Source: Amblyornis subalaris
Lineage: Eukaryota > Chordata > Aves > Passeriformes > Ptilonorhynchidae
Length of the DNA: 64,000 bases
Assembly (NCBI GenBank): GCA_018881555.1
Contig: JACAXG010000123.1
Location: forward strand, 2,488,808 to 2,552,807
Direction of reading: 5' to 3'
The position numbers and the translations under genes were made by a program. The notes under the pieces are model-generated. The model worked only from the letters and a program-made list of their open reading frames with translations. It was not told where the DNA came from and did no database searches. This document shows positions 39,741 through 53,315 of this stretch, piece after piece (position 1 is the stretch's first letter; each line of letters opens with the position of its first letter).

Positions 39741-42700
39741 AAACAAATGGAGCCTGAAGCATCTTTATTCTTTTCAGGCACATAATTAAAATTCTTTTAA
39801 AAATGTAATTGAAGGCAATGAATTTCAAAAGGAGGTTCTAGTTAACAACAAGGCTAGAACAGTTTCAGTAGGCCATACTACTTTACCATTCAATATTCTT
39901 TCAAAGGTAAAAGCAAAACAGCTTGTTATGATTCTTGGTGTATTTTTTTTCCCTTTTTTTAATTTTGTTTGTACATCGAGAGGTTGCACCAAACCTAAAC
40001 ATCTCAGCAGGATTTTTGCTTTCTGGAATGTCATAAGACTTAATTACTGAAAGAGCAAATAGAAGTATACTATCAAAATATGAACAAAGCCAAAAGTATT
40101 CTTGGTTTCTCAAAATCATTATTTATATACCCTTTAAAAATTAAAGAATATACTTATTGAAGTATTTGTATTTTCTTGGCAACCCTCTTTCATTCAGCCA
40201 AATACTTGTAAATATTCACAAGCTTGCAAATTTCTTAAAATCTGATAATACACAGAATGCTAATTTTCTGTGATGACTATTGCTGTGAAACATTGTAATG
40301 ATTGGTTACAATAGGTTTTTTTGATGTTGCCAAGAAAAGAGCAAGTNCCGATATAATTAATGATTTCGAATGAATATAAAAGGAATGAAAAACTATCTCC
40401 TTGGATTTGAATCCCAGGGATTATCACACAAAATTAATTTAAAGGCGGTAGGAGACAAGATACTGTTTCAGAAAGTCATATCTAAGGTGAATATTCCTTG
40501 AGAGCTCAAAATCTAAACCAATTTTTTTTTAATATCTCTTTTAGGGTGACTTTCAGTACCCCTCTCTGTTGAAAGTAAAAAGCTTCAGTTTTCACCATTT
40601 TTTTTCCATGCTGTGTTTTTAAAACTGGTACTTCTGGCTATAAATGACCATATGAAATGGATTTTTTCAGGGCTTTTCCCTAGAGAAACTAGAGATTGAG
40701 ATGTTTTAAGGAAAGTTATTTACAATTCTTATAGCATTAAAAAAAAAAATCAAAACAAAAGGTGTAGCAAGGCAGCACTACTCCCAGAACTTCTGGGTAG
40801 CACTNTGCCTCTGATAGTTATGATGCCTCTGGGAGACCTGAGACAACACAGCTAACAAAGCTGCTTTTCATCCTTGGAGGAGGAAGCACAGTATGTGTTC
40901 TGCGTGGGTCAACAACTGTTCTGATTGGTAGAGAGGGGGAAAAAGGATCCAGTTATCTCAACCAGAAAAGGCAATGACAAAGCAGATCTAGCAGGAGCAA
41001 ACTAGGTCTTTGACTATACCTTCAAGTAATACCTCTTCAAGTCAGATGTTATTTCTTTTGTATGTTTTTCTTCTATTTTGTTGTTTTTTTTTTTAAAGTA
41101 ACAGATGGTGCAGCATAGTGCACCCATTCCAGAGGTCGTACTGAACAAGCAATACAGAGAACAGTGCACCAAGGTTGACCCTCTATTTTCTGCAGTTGTC
41201 TCACGTTACATCAGCAGGTTTGAAACACTCAGGTGCCAACATGCCCTCATTTCACGCACAGTCCATGCAACATAACTTTCACAGACTGCACAAAGCCCAC
41301 CCATTATGTTCCAATCTGGACAAAATTAATAACAAATAATGGTCATATCTTAGGTCCAGTAAGACACCATACTGGCATGAGAGCAGCGTAACCAAAGGCT
41401 ACATNGTATCTTTCTACCAGTGTGTTGTTTACATGGGCGCAGTCTATCGTTACAACAAACCAAAAGAATAAGGCAGTTCCTACTATGCCTTATGTATCCT
41501 TGTATCCTTATTAGGAAAAAGTGAACTCTTCTTAGCCGTCCCTTCAGAAAACTAGGGAGATTTATGACAGTGCATTTATCATCTTTATTTTTAATTGTAT
41601 ACAGTATCTTAATGTACCATGCAATCAACAGAAACCATGGGCGTAATCAACAAGAAGATAAATCAACAAAAAACATTAAATAAATCAAATGCAGGCAAAT
41701 TAGTATTTTCAAACTTCATTTCTGCTATAAAACTGAATTAATGAAAGCACTGTGATTACAAAATGTAACTGATCTTTCAGCACAATTTGTTCTGTAGAAT
41801 GTGAAGGACATTGGACAAAACAAAGAAAAAATCAAAACTGCAATAAAGAGACAATATCTGGTATTTTAAGAAAAAAACAGTGTGACCCAGCATAAGTATT
41901 TAATGTCTGCTTGCAGAATGAGTAAAGGCTTCTTTAAGTTCACTGAGCACTCACTGTAAGGTTTAGGGAAGATCAGTAGCTTAGAAAAAAGAGGCTACTG
42001 AAATATGAGTCACATTTATGAACAAAAGTAATCAAAGTCTACTTGGCTGCTAGAGTGTCTTCAGTTTATTCCACTGCAGTACACATATTACTTGATTGAA
42101 AGGTGTGTGAATATAAGGCACCCAGGTCTATCTACTGTCACTGGGCCTGAAATTCTCATTTGTTATGTCTGACTTCCTTTATCGATTTATTCCTAAGCAG
42201 AAGCTGAAGTAATTTCTATAACATTTGGGAACACAAATGTTTACAATATTTACAATACAGTAATTTTTAAATATAATAAATTCACATTAATTCCCTTTTC
42301 CCCTCCAAGTTAAAATTATTTTAACAGCTGTGATAAAGTCAAAATTATCTGAACTTTGTTCCCACTCATATACAGCTGCTATGACAGTGATGTTACACAG
42401 ACANATCGTACATTCTTACATGTGTTGAAGATCTCAGACACCTTTGTCAGTGGAGAAAAAAATTTGCTTTTTACACCATTGCCCAATAAGATGTTAATGC
42501 AAGTAATTTATTTCTTGAAGTGACACTGCTTATAAACACCTACCTCCTATATGCCATAAAACTAATATTTACCTTGGGTAGAAAATTAGGATGCCTATAG
42601 CAAAATGCTCCAAGACACAGTTTTGACCCAGCAGCTCAGTGTTCTGTAGACAAAACTGTTGGCAGATGTTGCCTTGATGATTTGGTATGAGACAGCGCTA

Positions 42701-43303
42701 TTTCAGAAGAGAGAGTAAGTGAATGTAAACCAAATTATGTCTCCAATGAGAAGAGAAAAGTTGAATATTTCAGCTGCTCTCTCTCTTTTCTGAAATAGCT
42801 TGATTTCCATTTCCTAAGACAATTTTCCAAACACTGTAAAAAGTTAGCACGCATCAGAATTTAAAGTTTTTGGAGANTGGAATGTTCCTCTGTTTTATTC
42901 CTGTGTCTTGATTCTTTAGATTAATACAGATTTGTGGTTTCTTGACTGTAGTGTTAGATCATATATATTGTAATTATAACAAAATATAACTTTATATGAT
43001 AGACTTAAAGCAAAGATTAAAACAGAACAGTGAATTCCTTAGTGAAATTTGTCATCAAATGACAAGCTTTATAGATTTAAATAACAATAATAAAAATATG
43101 AGCATAACCTTATAAACAGGTTCAATCCCCCACATTAGTACTGATTTTAGGGTTCCATATGAGGTAGTAATCACAAAATAACTCAGAAAGATTTGAAGAA
43201 GTATTTTACTTAGCTTTTTCTACCCTCTGTGGATGTGGGCAATATGATGGCCTACCCAAAAATCTTAAATATTAGAAATTATCTGAAGTACTTGAAAAAT
43301 TGA

Positions 43304-43342
43304 ATTAGCATATATTTGCATGATATATTAGCAAATGCTAAT
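43304..43342. promoter_or_regulatory. Cluster of octamer/POU-like motifs
   Basis: Within 39 bases are ATTAGCAT (43304-43311), a perfect octamer ATTTGCAT (43314-43321) and the palindrome attagcaaatgctaat (43327-43342). POU-homeodomain proteins bind ATGCAAAT-type and ATTAGCAT-type sites. The DNA is AT-rich, so single motifs are expected by chance, but three forms packed this tightly are less so. No nearby gene is visible to regulate. Confidence 0.3.
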
Positions 43343-46302
43343 GAGGAAAATAGATAATCAATAAAATAGACTCTAGATTAATTATTGTGCACTTAATCCA
43401 GGTATTAGGTTCAAGGTCTTACACACAAGTTTAGAGTAGGAAAGGGAAAATTACTTCTTTTCTGACAATTCTTTTTGTATATAAAATTGCAGTATTGAAA
43501 GTAACTATTAATGATATAAAGGAAAAGTCTGAGTGAAATCCTTTTGATGATTATAGGAGGATCTATTAAGCACGCATTTCTTCAGAAGGAGGTGCAAATT
43601 ATAGAATGCAGAAAGTCTGGTGCTCTTGTTGCCTCAAGAGCAAAGACAAAACCAATAACACTTGGCAGAAAAACCTGTGTCAAATCAACCCATTCCTATC
43701 ATATCTTGATGTATTTAATGCTTTCTTTGGGTTAACATATATAACCATATTCGTATGGGTTAACATAACTCTTCCCTACCAATTGTGCAGGAGCTCTGTG
43801 GCCCTTAATTTCTTCTACTCCTAAATTTCTTTGTTCCATATTTTGCTAAAATCCACATATTCTACAATACTAAGTCTCATTCTGTGATGTTTCAGAAAGC
43901 TAACAGCTGTCAGACAGTTGAAGAGCTTTGACAACAGCTAACACTTCTGTTCAACCAAAAGCACTCTGTATCACTTCAGTGACATGAATGGTACTTTTTG
44001 GTTAAAAAACCAGAGTAACCTGACAGATAAGTCTCTGCTTCATTTGTCAGGAAGAAGGGAAGAAAATCTATGTTGCTAACAAATAATTTTCAGCTCTTAA
44101 TAATTTTTGATGATAGGATTATTTATTATATTAAAATTGTCAATCTGGTGGAATAGAAAACCTCCAAAAAGGGTAGAGAAAAATAGAGAGCATAGAGCGG
44201 CTGTGCCTAAGAGATTGAGAATGGGGTAAGAATGGACCCACTTAATTTTACCTTCAGAATTTTCAAGTCTTTGTCTGGAAAAGGTCAAATTAACACCATC
44301 ATACATCTGAGTCATACGTAGCTGAAATCTACCCTGTTTACGTAAATGTTCTTTGAATAATAAAAATCGATTTTAAAAGATTCCTGCACATCGAGTCTCT
44401 ACACTGCTGTTCATTCTCATATCACAATACAGCAAAATGGTAAAACAACTTACAGAAGGAATATACAGATATAGCAAACATGGTTTTGTATTTGTTCTCT
44501 TTAAAATATATTAATAAGCAGTGCTGTTCTTAAAGTATGTTCATGATTGCAGTATCTTTTCCTCTGGATATATTCTGCTATTTTTGCAGTAAAATTTGGA
44601 AGTTCTATGAAACAAATTACTCTGGCAGCTTTGCCTTTATACAGTTAAGAGTAAGCCACTGATGGCACAGAGCACATCTGTCAAATTCAGTGCTTAAGAA
44701 GAGAACAGGAAACTGACACAGTTATGACAGGCAAACAATTTATACCAGCAAGAACTTTATGTTGATTATTGCAAACTCTTAGAATGCCTTCTTACATGCT
44801 CATGTAAATAGGACCACAATAAAAATGGTGAGTTCTGCAGACAGAATTAAGACTGGAGGAAATTATGGAGAAAGCAGAACACGTTTTAAAATGATTGAAT
44901 TTTATACTTCAATGCTAATGTTTTTATTGAAAGATATGTTAGCATAGAGAATTACTGTATGTGCTAAATTAAAGCACGTAATATTTTACATTTGAATTCA
45001 GAAATATGTGAATTTCTTAAGTTGCAATTAAGAAATAAAATGGATAGCTCATACAGCACTTTCAGGGATTTTTTATTTTAAAGAAGGTTGTTGTAATTTC
45101 TAATTTTACAGAAGTTAGACCTCAGTTCCTAAACCTCAGTATTTTCACATATTACCTGGAGCTACACTGTTACTATTCTAATTTCTTGAAATCCAATGGT
45201 CATTAATGTAGCATATGACAGATGTTTAGAAACTTCTTCCTAAAAACACATAAGTCCCAGAGAGTCAACAAATAATAAAATTCATAGGTTCTAATCTTGA
45301 ACTTGAATTAATAAATATACTTTGCTTTAAGGATTAGATGTTTAATACTTTAGATCTTTTAAACTCATCTACTAGATGCATAGGACATATATTGATAATA
45401 TTATCTTAGGCTTCTTAAAATTTATTTCTTGTATCGCTTGGGATATTTCTTTTGTTCTAAAAGCAACATGTTCATATTTGTGTGAATTCCTGGGTTTTTA
45501 AATCGATTTTAAATTGTATTCAGGAAATAAACATAAAGCAGAACTATGTATCTGCTCATAAAAATGCTGTAAGCTCATTATGTTGTTTAGGGGCTTAGCT
45601 GATAGAACAGATTTTAATGTAAANAAACTGCTTTGTCACTGCTTAGTCACTAAGTACATTAGACAGACTGCAGTATGAGTGGATTAGTTACAAGCACAAG
45701 TTGAAATTGATCACAGATCATGGTAAACACATTTTCTTTTCAGACTATTTCCACAAAATAACTTGCTCAGGTTTACATATGGCTGAGATGCTCACTGGCA
45801 TTATTTTGGCATTCATTTTGTTTTCATTTCAGTTTGCCATTTTGTTTTAGGTATGCATATGCTCAATTTTATGGCAGCATATAATTTATTGACACATTAT
45901 AACTGTAGTATGCTTGTCATAACTTCATGTTATGTTCTACGTGATAATTGGAAAACAAACATCATACAGAGTGAGGGTTTTACTCAAAACTTTCTTTGTA
46001 AGGGTTGGAAAGAGTTCTGTGATCCGTGATGAATGGAAGCATAGAAAGTGGATGTTCTATAGAGCCTTTTGGACTCAGTGTGCATTGCACGGGTAGTAGC
46101 TAGTGTGGGGACTAGCCTTGGTTGAAATTGTCTTTCCTGAATTAGAGACACCTGAAAGATGACACTAGGATAGAACACTAGGGATTATTAAAAGAACTTG
46201 ATTTCAACACAGAATGTTATATTTTTGAAGCACTCTGGAAGCTGCTTACACACAGAAGTCTGGATCAGTGGTAGTTTTGCATCAGCTCTATCAAGATTTT
46301 AT

Positions 46303-46322
46303 GTATTTATTTATTTATTTAA
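46303..46322. repeat. (TTTA)n microsatellite
   Basis: About four perfect TTTA units, a short tetranucleotide repeat. Confidence 0.85.
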
Positions 46323-47808
46323 CCAATACGAGTATCAGAGGACCTAGTTCAAGTATTGCAGTACTTGAATGCCACAATACAAGAAATAAATAATAAGTAC
46401 ATTGACCAATTTATGCTAGAACTCTAACATTCTGGGTTTTTTTCTTCATGTCTTGCATTCTAGCTACTAAATATCTGATATTCCTGTCTCCTCTTTCACA
46501 GCTGATGTTGGAATGTCTTTCCGTACAGTGTTGCAGCAAGGAAGTTCTCCATAAAGCAGTAAGAAATGTTTGGTTTTCATGGAGAAAGAAAGAAACTGGA
46601 AAACAAGACAACAAAAAGAGACTGCCAAATAACCACATGTCAGTAAACTAAAAAAATTATCTAATCACTACAGTTCTGATTTTGAAGGTAGAAAAGTTCC
46701 ATGTACCAAGACATACATCCATGTTAGCAATGTTTCCTTTTGCTAAAGTTTTATAATAAAAAAGCACTTCCAAGAAAAAAACATCTTTATGATGTGTGTG
46801 CACATCATTAAAATATTTCAGTTCAGCAAATGCAGAGCTGAGTCCAACTTTAATGAACACTAAGATTTTAAAGACAGTTTTATAGCATTGTATACTGTAT
46901 CTGTGCTTAGACAGTTAAGGCCCAAAACACTGCAGTGTTTCAATCTGTCTCATATATATTTTGTTTCAATTTTTGCTTTTCCTAACAGCTTGAATATACA
47001 TCACAGCCCTCAATCAAAAAAGAAATTGCCACAGTGTACTAGTTCAACCTAATGGCTAGGTTATACATGAGCAAGGCAGTGTTAAGAACAAATTATAGAA
47101 TAAAATGTTGAAAATACAAAAAAAGTCCATATGATTTATTACACAGAGATGATTAAGTTCAATTCGACACATGCAGTTGAAATTCTCTGTAGCTCATTCT
47201 ACATCTCTATAATCAGAAAAATATTGAAAAATTTATATGAACATTCTTAATTTTATAGTTTCTTGAACTACTTTTTCTCTTTATATTTTACATAATAGCC
47301 ATCAAAATTGATTTCTCATTTTAATAAAATAATATATGCATAGCAGTTTGATAATATTATGCCTTTCTTAATTCAATGTAAGGTGAGAAATGCTTACATA
47401 TGTTGAATCACAACAATTTCAATTCAACACAGAATGAAAACTCAGTATTTTGAAGACAATATAAATGGGATACAAACCAAGAATTATTTGCACAAACACT
47501 TTCAAGAATTCTTCTGAATAATTAGTGCACACAAGATAATTCAGATCCTTTAAATCATGCTGTAGATATTGATGATGAAATTAGGACAGATCTCTAAATT
47601 CCTCAGCCAGCTACACATTCAGTTTGATTACTATTTCTTGTATGAGAAAAAACCCCAAACCATATTTTCTATTGGATTCAGAAGACGAGAATTTTCAAGC
47701 TATTTCTTGGGTTTTATTTTGTAAATATGGTGCTGGATCACACACCTTTACTGCTCAATAGAGGTGCACAGCATCACTTTTTATGGCTTCATAGTGTGTT
47801 CAAAGAAC

Positions 47809-47848
47809 AGAACTCACAGTTTATTCATTGTGATCAGCTGTGAGTTCT
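47809..47848. repeat. 11-bp inverted repeat, 18-base loop
   Basis: agaactcacag (47809-47819) and its exact reverse complement ctgtgagttct (47838-47848) could form a hairpin. The stem has about 45% GC, well above local composition. It is short for a microRNA precursor unless imperfect pairing extends outside it, which I did not see. Confidence 0.7.
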
Positions 47849-49329
47849 TCTCGCCAAGTACAAAACCATTTGTAACCATGTGTTACCACACAGGGTATCA
47901 AATTCTTTCCCTCTTGTTGATGAACACAGATTGAAAAAATACACCAATCTATCTTTTTCTATAAATAGGAACTTAAGAAAGTGATCCATGAGATCTAGGT
48001 GAACTTTCATCTAATATTTTTCTATTATATGATTATCAAAATTATCAGATGATTATTAAAAAATACTCTGTGTATCTAGCATGTGGTACACACCTCCTAA
48101 GGGCAACACACAGAGACATATATTTCAAATGCATGACATTCTCTTTGATACAAAGTCTTCCGACTGCAGTAATTTGGTATAATCTATCCCATCTGTCACA
48201 GTTTTCTCTGGATTTCTAACCTCTCCAATTTACTCTTCTTACTGTGTGGTTTACGAGTACTCAGAGCTAGAGAGACAGCTGTGAGATTAGCATTGTAACC
48301 CATCCACAGAAACTCAGAAGCAGTTTCTTCTGAATTGTACAGCTGCACTGAAATGGAATCAATACACGTGTACTTTTAAACTAACTTGCTTACTCATTAA
48401 GATAAATGCAGACAGAAATGAAACAGCTTTAATGACCTTTTCCTCAAATTTATATATATAAACAAATATAAAAATGATAAGTTTTGCTCTTTCAGTATTG
48501 TTATTTGAGGCATAACATTACCAGGCTTCTGACTGCAATTTATTATATGCATTCCTAAATAATATCACGTAAGAATTCAAATTGGAAATACAAGTATATT
48601 TCTAACAGCAAATTACATTAATCACTAAATATATGATTAGATTTAAAACAATTTTGATGTAGAGAAAATGTACAACATTGCTCTGAAAAGCTTTCCAAGA
48701 ACCAGAGATGAAGTTAAATTCAAGAAGTGATAAAGCATGGTATTACATGTGTTCTTCTGAGATGATATCAAGTTGCAAAGCCCCCACATTATCAAAAAAA
48801 ATACAACGATGGCTTTTTTACAAGTAGGTGAGAAATGCTCCTTTGTAAGATAAATGTCAATTTCTAAGGGTAATCACAAAATAGATTTAACATCCAATTT
48901 ACATATTTATACATGGATAAAAATATAAAAATTGCATGCATATGTATCCATGTCAAACACCAATAATTCTTTTGAATACAACAGTGTATTCAACACTCCA
49001 CACAGAGTTTGAGTGTTCCTGTCATAGTTTGTCTTTGTGATAAATACTATAGGGCCTGTGCATCTGTATTGTAGTCCTGCTGAACAGTTAAGGGACAGAG
49101 ATGTCTCCTTTTTTCTTTATATCTAAAACCAGTTGGAAGCTTCCAAATCTCTTCTGGTTCCCCAAAAGTTTCCCTTTGAACTTTTTTCCACCAGAATATG
49201 GTTTACAAGAGAAAATCTTTCACAGGAAATCATTATTTAGAGCAATTTCTTTTACTCCTGATTAGATGGGAACACAATCAAGGTGAAACACTTTGCAAAG
49301 AAACTGAACCAAATCAGTATGTCTGATTG

Positions 49330-50229
49330 GGTAAGAATTGGAGACTGAGGCAACAAAGGGAACTTTGTGGTTGATGTCTATTACAGGTCATCAGATAAAG
49401 ATGATTATTGATGAAACCTTCTTGCTCCAGCTGCAGGAGGCATTGGGCTCGAAGGCTCTCTTCCCTCTGGGGGACTTCAACCACCTCAACATCTCTTGGA
49501 AAAATAGCACAGCTAGCTGTAGTGGGGTGGACAGCAGCCCTGCTGAGAAGGACTTGACGATGCTGCTGGATGAAAATCTGGACATGAGCCAGCAATGTGC
49601 ACTTGCACTTTCAGAAAGCCAATCATATCCTGGGCTGCATAAAAGAAGCATGACTAGCAGGTCGAGAGAGGTAATTCTGCCCCTCTACTCTGCCCTCGTG
49701 AGACACCACATGGAATGCTGCATCTAGCTCTGAACTCCTCAGCACAAGAAAGACATGGACCTGTTGGAGCAGATCCAGAGGAAGACCACAAAAATGATCC
49801 GATGGAAGAAGCACCTCTCTTAAGAGAGAGGGTTGTGGTTGTTCAGCCCAGAGAAGAGAAGGCTCCCAGGAGACCTTACAGCAGCCTTCCAGTATCTAAA
49901 GTGGGCTTATAGGAGAGCTGGAGAGGGACTTTTTATAAGGGCTTGTAATGAGAGGACAAGGGGGAAATGGCTTTGAGCTGTAAAAGGGCAGATTTAGAGT
50001 CTATATTAGAAAGAAACTCTTCCCTGTGAGGGTGGTGTGGCCCTGAAACAAGTTGCCCAGAGAGGTGGTAGATGCTCATCCCTAGAAGTGTTGGAGGCTA
50101 GGTTGGATGGTGCTTTAAGCAAGCAAATCTAGCTGAAGATGTCCCCCCTTCTTGCAGGACAGTTGGACTAGATGACTTTTACAAGTCCCTTTCAACCCAA
50201 ACTATTTCTATTATTCTATGATTTCATGA
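49330..50229 (+). mobile_element. CR1 LINE copy with internal deletion (endonuclease fused to ORF2 tail)
   Basis: A plus-strand CR1 copy. The 5' part carries the ORF2 endonuclease region: VYYR at 49376-49387, then after a frameshift near 49400 the GDFNH motif at 49470-49484, followed by ISWKNSTA. Near 49520-49540 the sequence jumps straight to the C-terminal ORF2 region (AEKDL, MSQQCA, SREVILPLYSALVR). The endonuclease SDH motif and the whole reverse transcriptase are missing. The 3' part continues through frameshifts and stops to the UTR and the typical end (ggactagatgac at 50165-50176, then ttctatgattt). A 129-codon frame (49338-49727) spans the deletion junction. It cannot code for working machinery. 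Confidence 0.92.
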
Positions 50230-53200
50230 AGATTTTCAAGTTAGTTTTTATGGCCTCAGTCACTATCATAGGCTATTTCCAATTCAAATGCATTATACTC
50301 CCTGTAACTGAAATGCATCAGACAATGTTTGTCAGAACTTGTAAGCCTGGAAATTTTAGGTAAGGAGTCTGCTTGTTGGATATCTAGAAATTCACATGTG
50401 ATATGGAGAGAGTCATCAGGCAATAATTAATTCATTACCTTTTCTAATACAAATATTAGGGGTTTTTAAATGAAGTTAGGGGGTCACACACTCAAAACAA
50501 TGAAAAATTTTATCACACAAAAAATTAGACTGTGAATAAATGAGACTTATTGATAGAAAAATGGTTAGCAGTGGATTTGGAAGTGGATTCAGGCACCTGG
50601 TGGAAGTAGGCATGGAGCTATCAATATATACTCACCTGTTTCCATACTATTCCATAGGTATTCATAATTGATCAAACACAATATTGTGCAAGACAGAGCT
50701 TTGATCTGATCTCAGTACTCTTTCATGTGTTTATGCTGTACACCTCAGTTTTTCCTATAGCTTAACTGCAAAGATATATCAAGGGAGACACAGTCCTACT
50801 CTATCCTGACAGAATGCAAGTACATTTTTTACCAAACCACTCCGTATTTTCATCATAGCTGTATTTTCAGATGTAGCATTTGAAACATCAGATCTGGCCT
50901 AAACTGCATACTCGGAATTCAATTTTTCCGTGACTTCTAAAATCAAATAATTCAGTGAGAAGTTTCCAATTGCAAGAGGGGACAGGGATATGGTGAAAAT
51001 TATACATTAACAAGTCATATCTCATTATATCATCTCAGGCATTTAATTGTAAACCAATCTGCCTCAATATATATTTTACAATGTAAGACTTCATGAAGTA
51101 TTAGGTCTAAAAGCTATGAGTGATTAGATTTGTTTAGCAGTAAGAGGAACCTTATGATTTATTAATCCCTGTTACTTTTCCCTCGACCTAAATATATATT
51201 CATTATAAAAGAAAAGATCACATTTGATTTCAAACTACCAGACTAAGCTCAATCTTAAATTGATATGTCACCTAAGGATACACAGTGTTAAAGATTAATT
51301 AAAAGCAGCAGAAAACTATATTCCAATGTTCTAGACCAACTGCAATTAATTCGGAAGTGTCTGTGTCAAATAAGCACAAATAATACGTGTGTTCCACAGA
51401 AATAAAAAAATAATTCTGATGAATATGCAGAGTGACAATAAACAACATATATCACATGTTTTGGCTCGATCAATACAGCATGTTCCCATTTCAAGGGATT
51501 TAAAACATTAACCATGTGCTTATTGCTTTTCATAAATGTTACTGTTTTCTTTAGGTCTTTTGAAAATAGTCACACGCTCTACTTCAAATGCATAATTTTT
51601 AAGTTTTTAAAAAATACTTGTTAGCTCTGAAAATTACAGAAATATCTAAATATTTAATTGATGAAATAACTTCTTCAGTAATCATAAATGAATCAGAACA
51701 AGCACAACATCNAATTACGAATTTACTCTTGTTATTTGGTATTTTTTATTTGGTATTATTATCGAACTTTCTCTTTCTGGAAAATGGTATCATGGGGCAC
51801 TAACTCTTCACTTAATTTTTTTTCTTTTAAATCTTTTAAGTTTGCCTCTGATGTAAAGCTATTGATATCCATCCTAAAATCCTGTTGATAATCTATGTAG
51901 TACCTCATTAGGCCATACCATTTCTTGACTCCCAAGAAGAGCAACATAAAGAGGACATACTGTTGTACAGTGCCTCTCTGAATGAGACCTTTAGTGTGAA
52001 ATAAAAAAAAAATATTTTTCAAACTTGGCAAGTATTTGAAGGCACTGGTATGAATGAAAACACAAATGTACAGCACCTTAAGGGATTGTGGATCAAAACC
52101 CTCTTGGGGTTTGCCCTGAAGTTCTATTACTAGCCGTCTCTTTTAGTTGATCTTTTCAAATATTGGAAGAATTTTTTCAACCATCTAAAAAATCCTAACT
52201 TCAAAAGATCTGTAAAGACAATGTTATGTCTTCAAGTAATGAAAGAAATTTGAAATGGTTTCATCTAACAAAATGGGTACTTTTTTATAACATTTTAGAA
52301 AAAAGTATATAACACATTCCTGGTGAGAACTCTCTTATAATCTTTGCTATGTACAAGCTTCATAAATATCAATTCTCACATTTATAGGGACAATGCCATG
52401 ACAATATGTTTAGATGAAACTTATTTTTAGATAAAAGTGCTGTATAGCTAAAATAACATAAAAAATAATCCTCTTTACCTATAAATGTATATGTGGTTCT
52501 GAACAGTCTGAATAGCAGAGATCTAAATACAAAGAGTGCAAAAGAATTCAATAAAATTCAGAACAAGTTAGTTTCACAAGAAAAGAGGTGCCAGGGTGAT
52601 TAACTTGCTTTGTTCATTTAGCACTGAGAATATATACAATAAAACCTTGCTTGAAAATGTTTACTCAATCAAAACCATCATTAGACTACACTTCCTAGGC
52701 AGCATGCAGAGTAAACTAATCCATACACAGTCTGCAGGTGTTGATTGGACATCTCAGTTTAAAATGGAAATAACACAAACATTCTTACATCAAACTGTCC
52801 CCTTTATATCCTAGGACTAATGAATTCCAGAGAGACAGAGAAACACAGAAAATTTAAGATCCATTGAAAAATACAGGCTGAAAAGCAAAGAAATGGAAAA
52901 AAATAGGCAATACCAGAGCTATAAATTTTGGGTTTTGTCTCAGGCTGCAACAATGAAGTTTCCCAAGCTATTTGCTGTAAGTACAAATTTAAACTAGATT
53001 TTACAGAACACTGTTTCAAAATAAATTACTCGGGTTTACTGCTCCAGCTATAAGCTCAATATTCCTTAATGCTGGACAAATCCATCGACATCGCTTGCAG
53101 AAACTTTTCATAACATAGAAATCAAAACCATATTTTGTTTGGTGAATGAAGGAAGATATTATTAATGACCAAACTAATTTGATCCTTATCAAAGTATAAC

Positions 53201-53315
53201 ACTGAGAACAGAATATTTCTCTCTGTCTTTGACAAGATAAGCTCAGTCTGCATAGAGGTGGGTTTCATCCTATGTTGCTATTATTATTACTGTGCCAAGT
53301 CCTGCTCTTTGTTCA
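50230..53315. other. AT-rich noncoding stretch between two CR1 copies
   Basis: No gene recognised. The longest open frame is 105 codons on the minus strand (52076-51759), unmatched. A short tandem repeat lies at 51732-51757. Confidence 0.55.
51732..51757. repeat. Two-copy 14-bp tandem repeat
   Basis: ttatttggtatt occurs at 51732-51743 and 51746-51757. It is a local slippage duplication. Confidence 0.75.

Larger units (their letters stand above)
33146..49329. other. AT-rich noncoding stretch, no gene recognised
   Basis: No exon or RNA gene is recognised over 16 kb. The longest open frames are 114 codons (plus, 38031-38375, with two N) and 101 codons (plus, 38726-39031). Simple tracts include A-rich 33595-33626, A15 at 37779-37793 and (TTTA)n at 46303-46322. 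Notable structures listed separately are a palindrome at 35513-35538, CpG-retaining patches at 38.7-39.75 kb, an octamer-like cluster at 43.3 kb and an 11-bp inverted repeat at 47.8 kb. Confidence 0.55.

Noticed and set aside
49314..49814. Several minus-strand frames of 63-93 codons
   Set aside because: They are antisense to the internally deleted CR1 copy and show no independent similarity.
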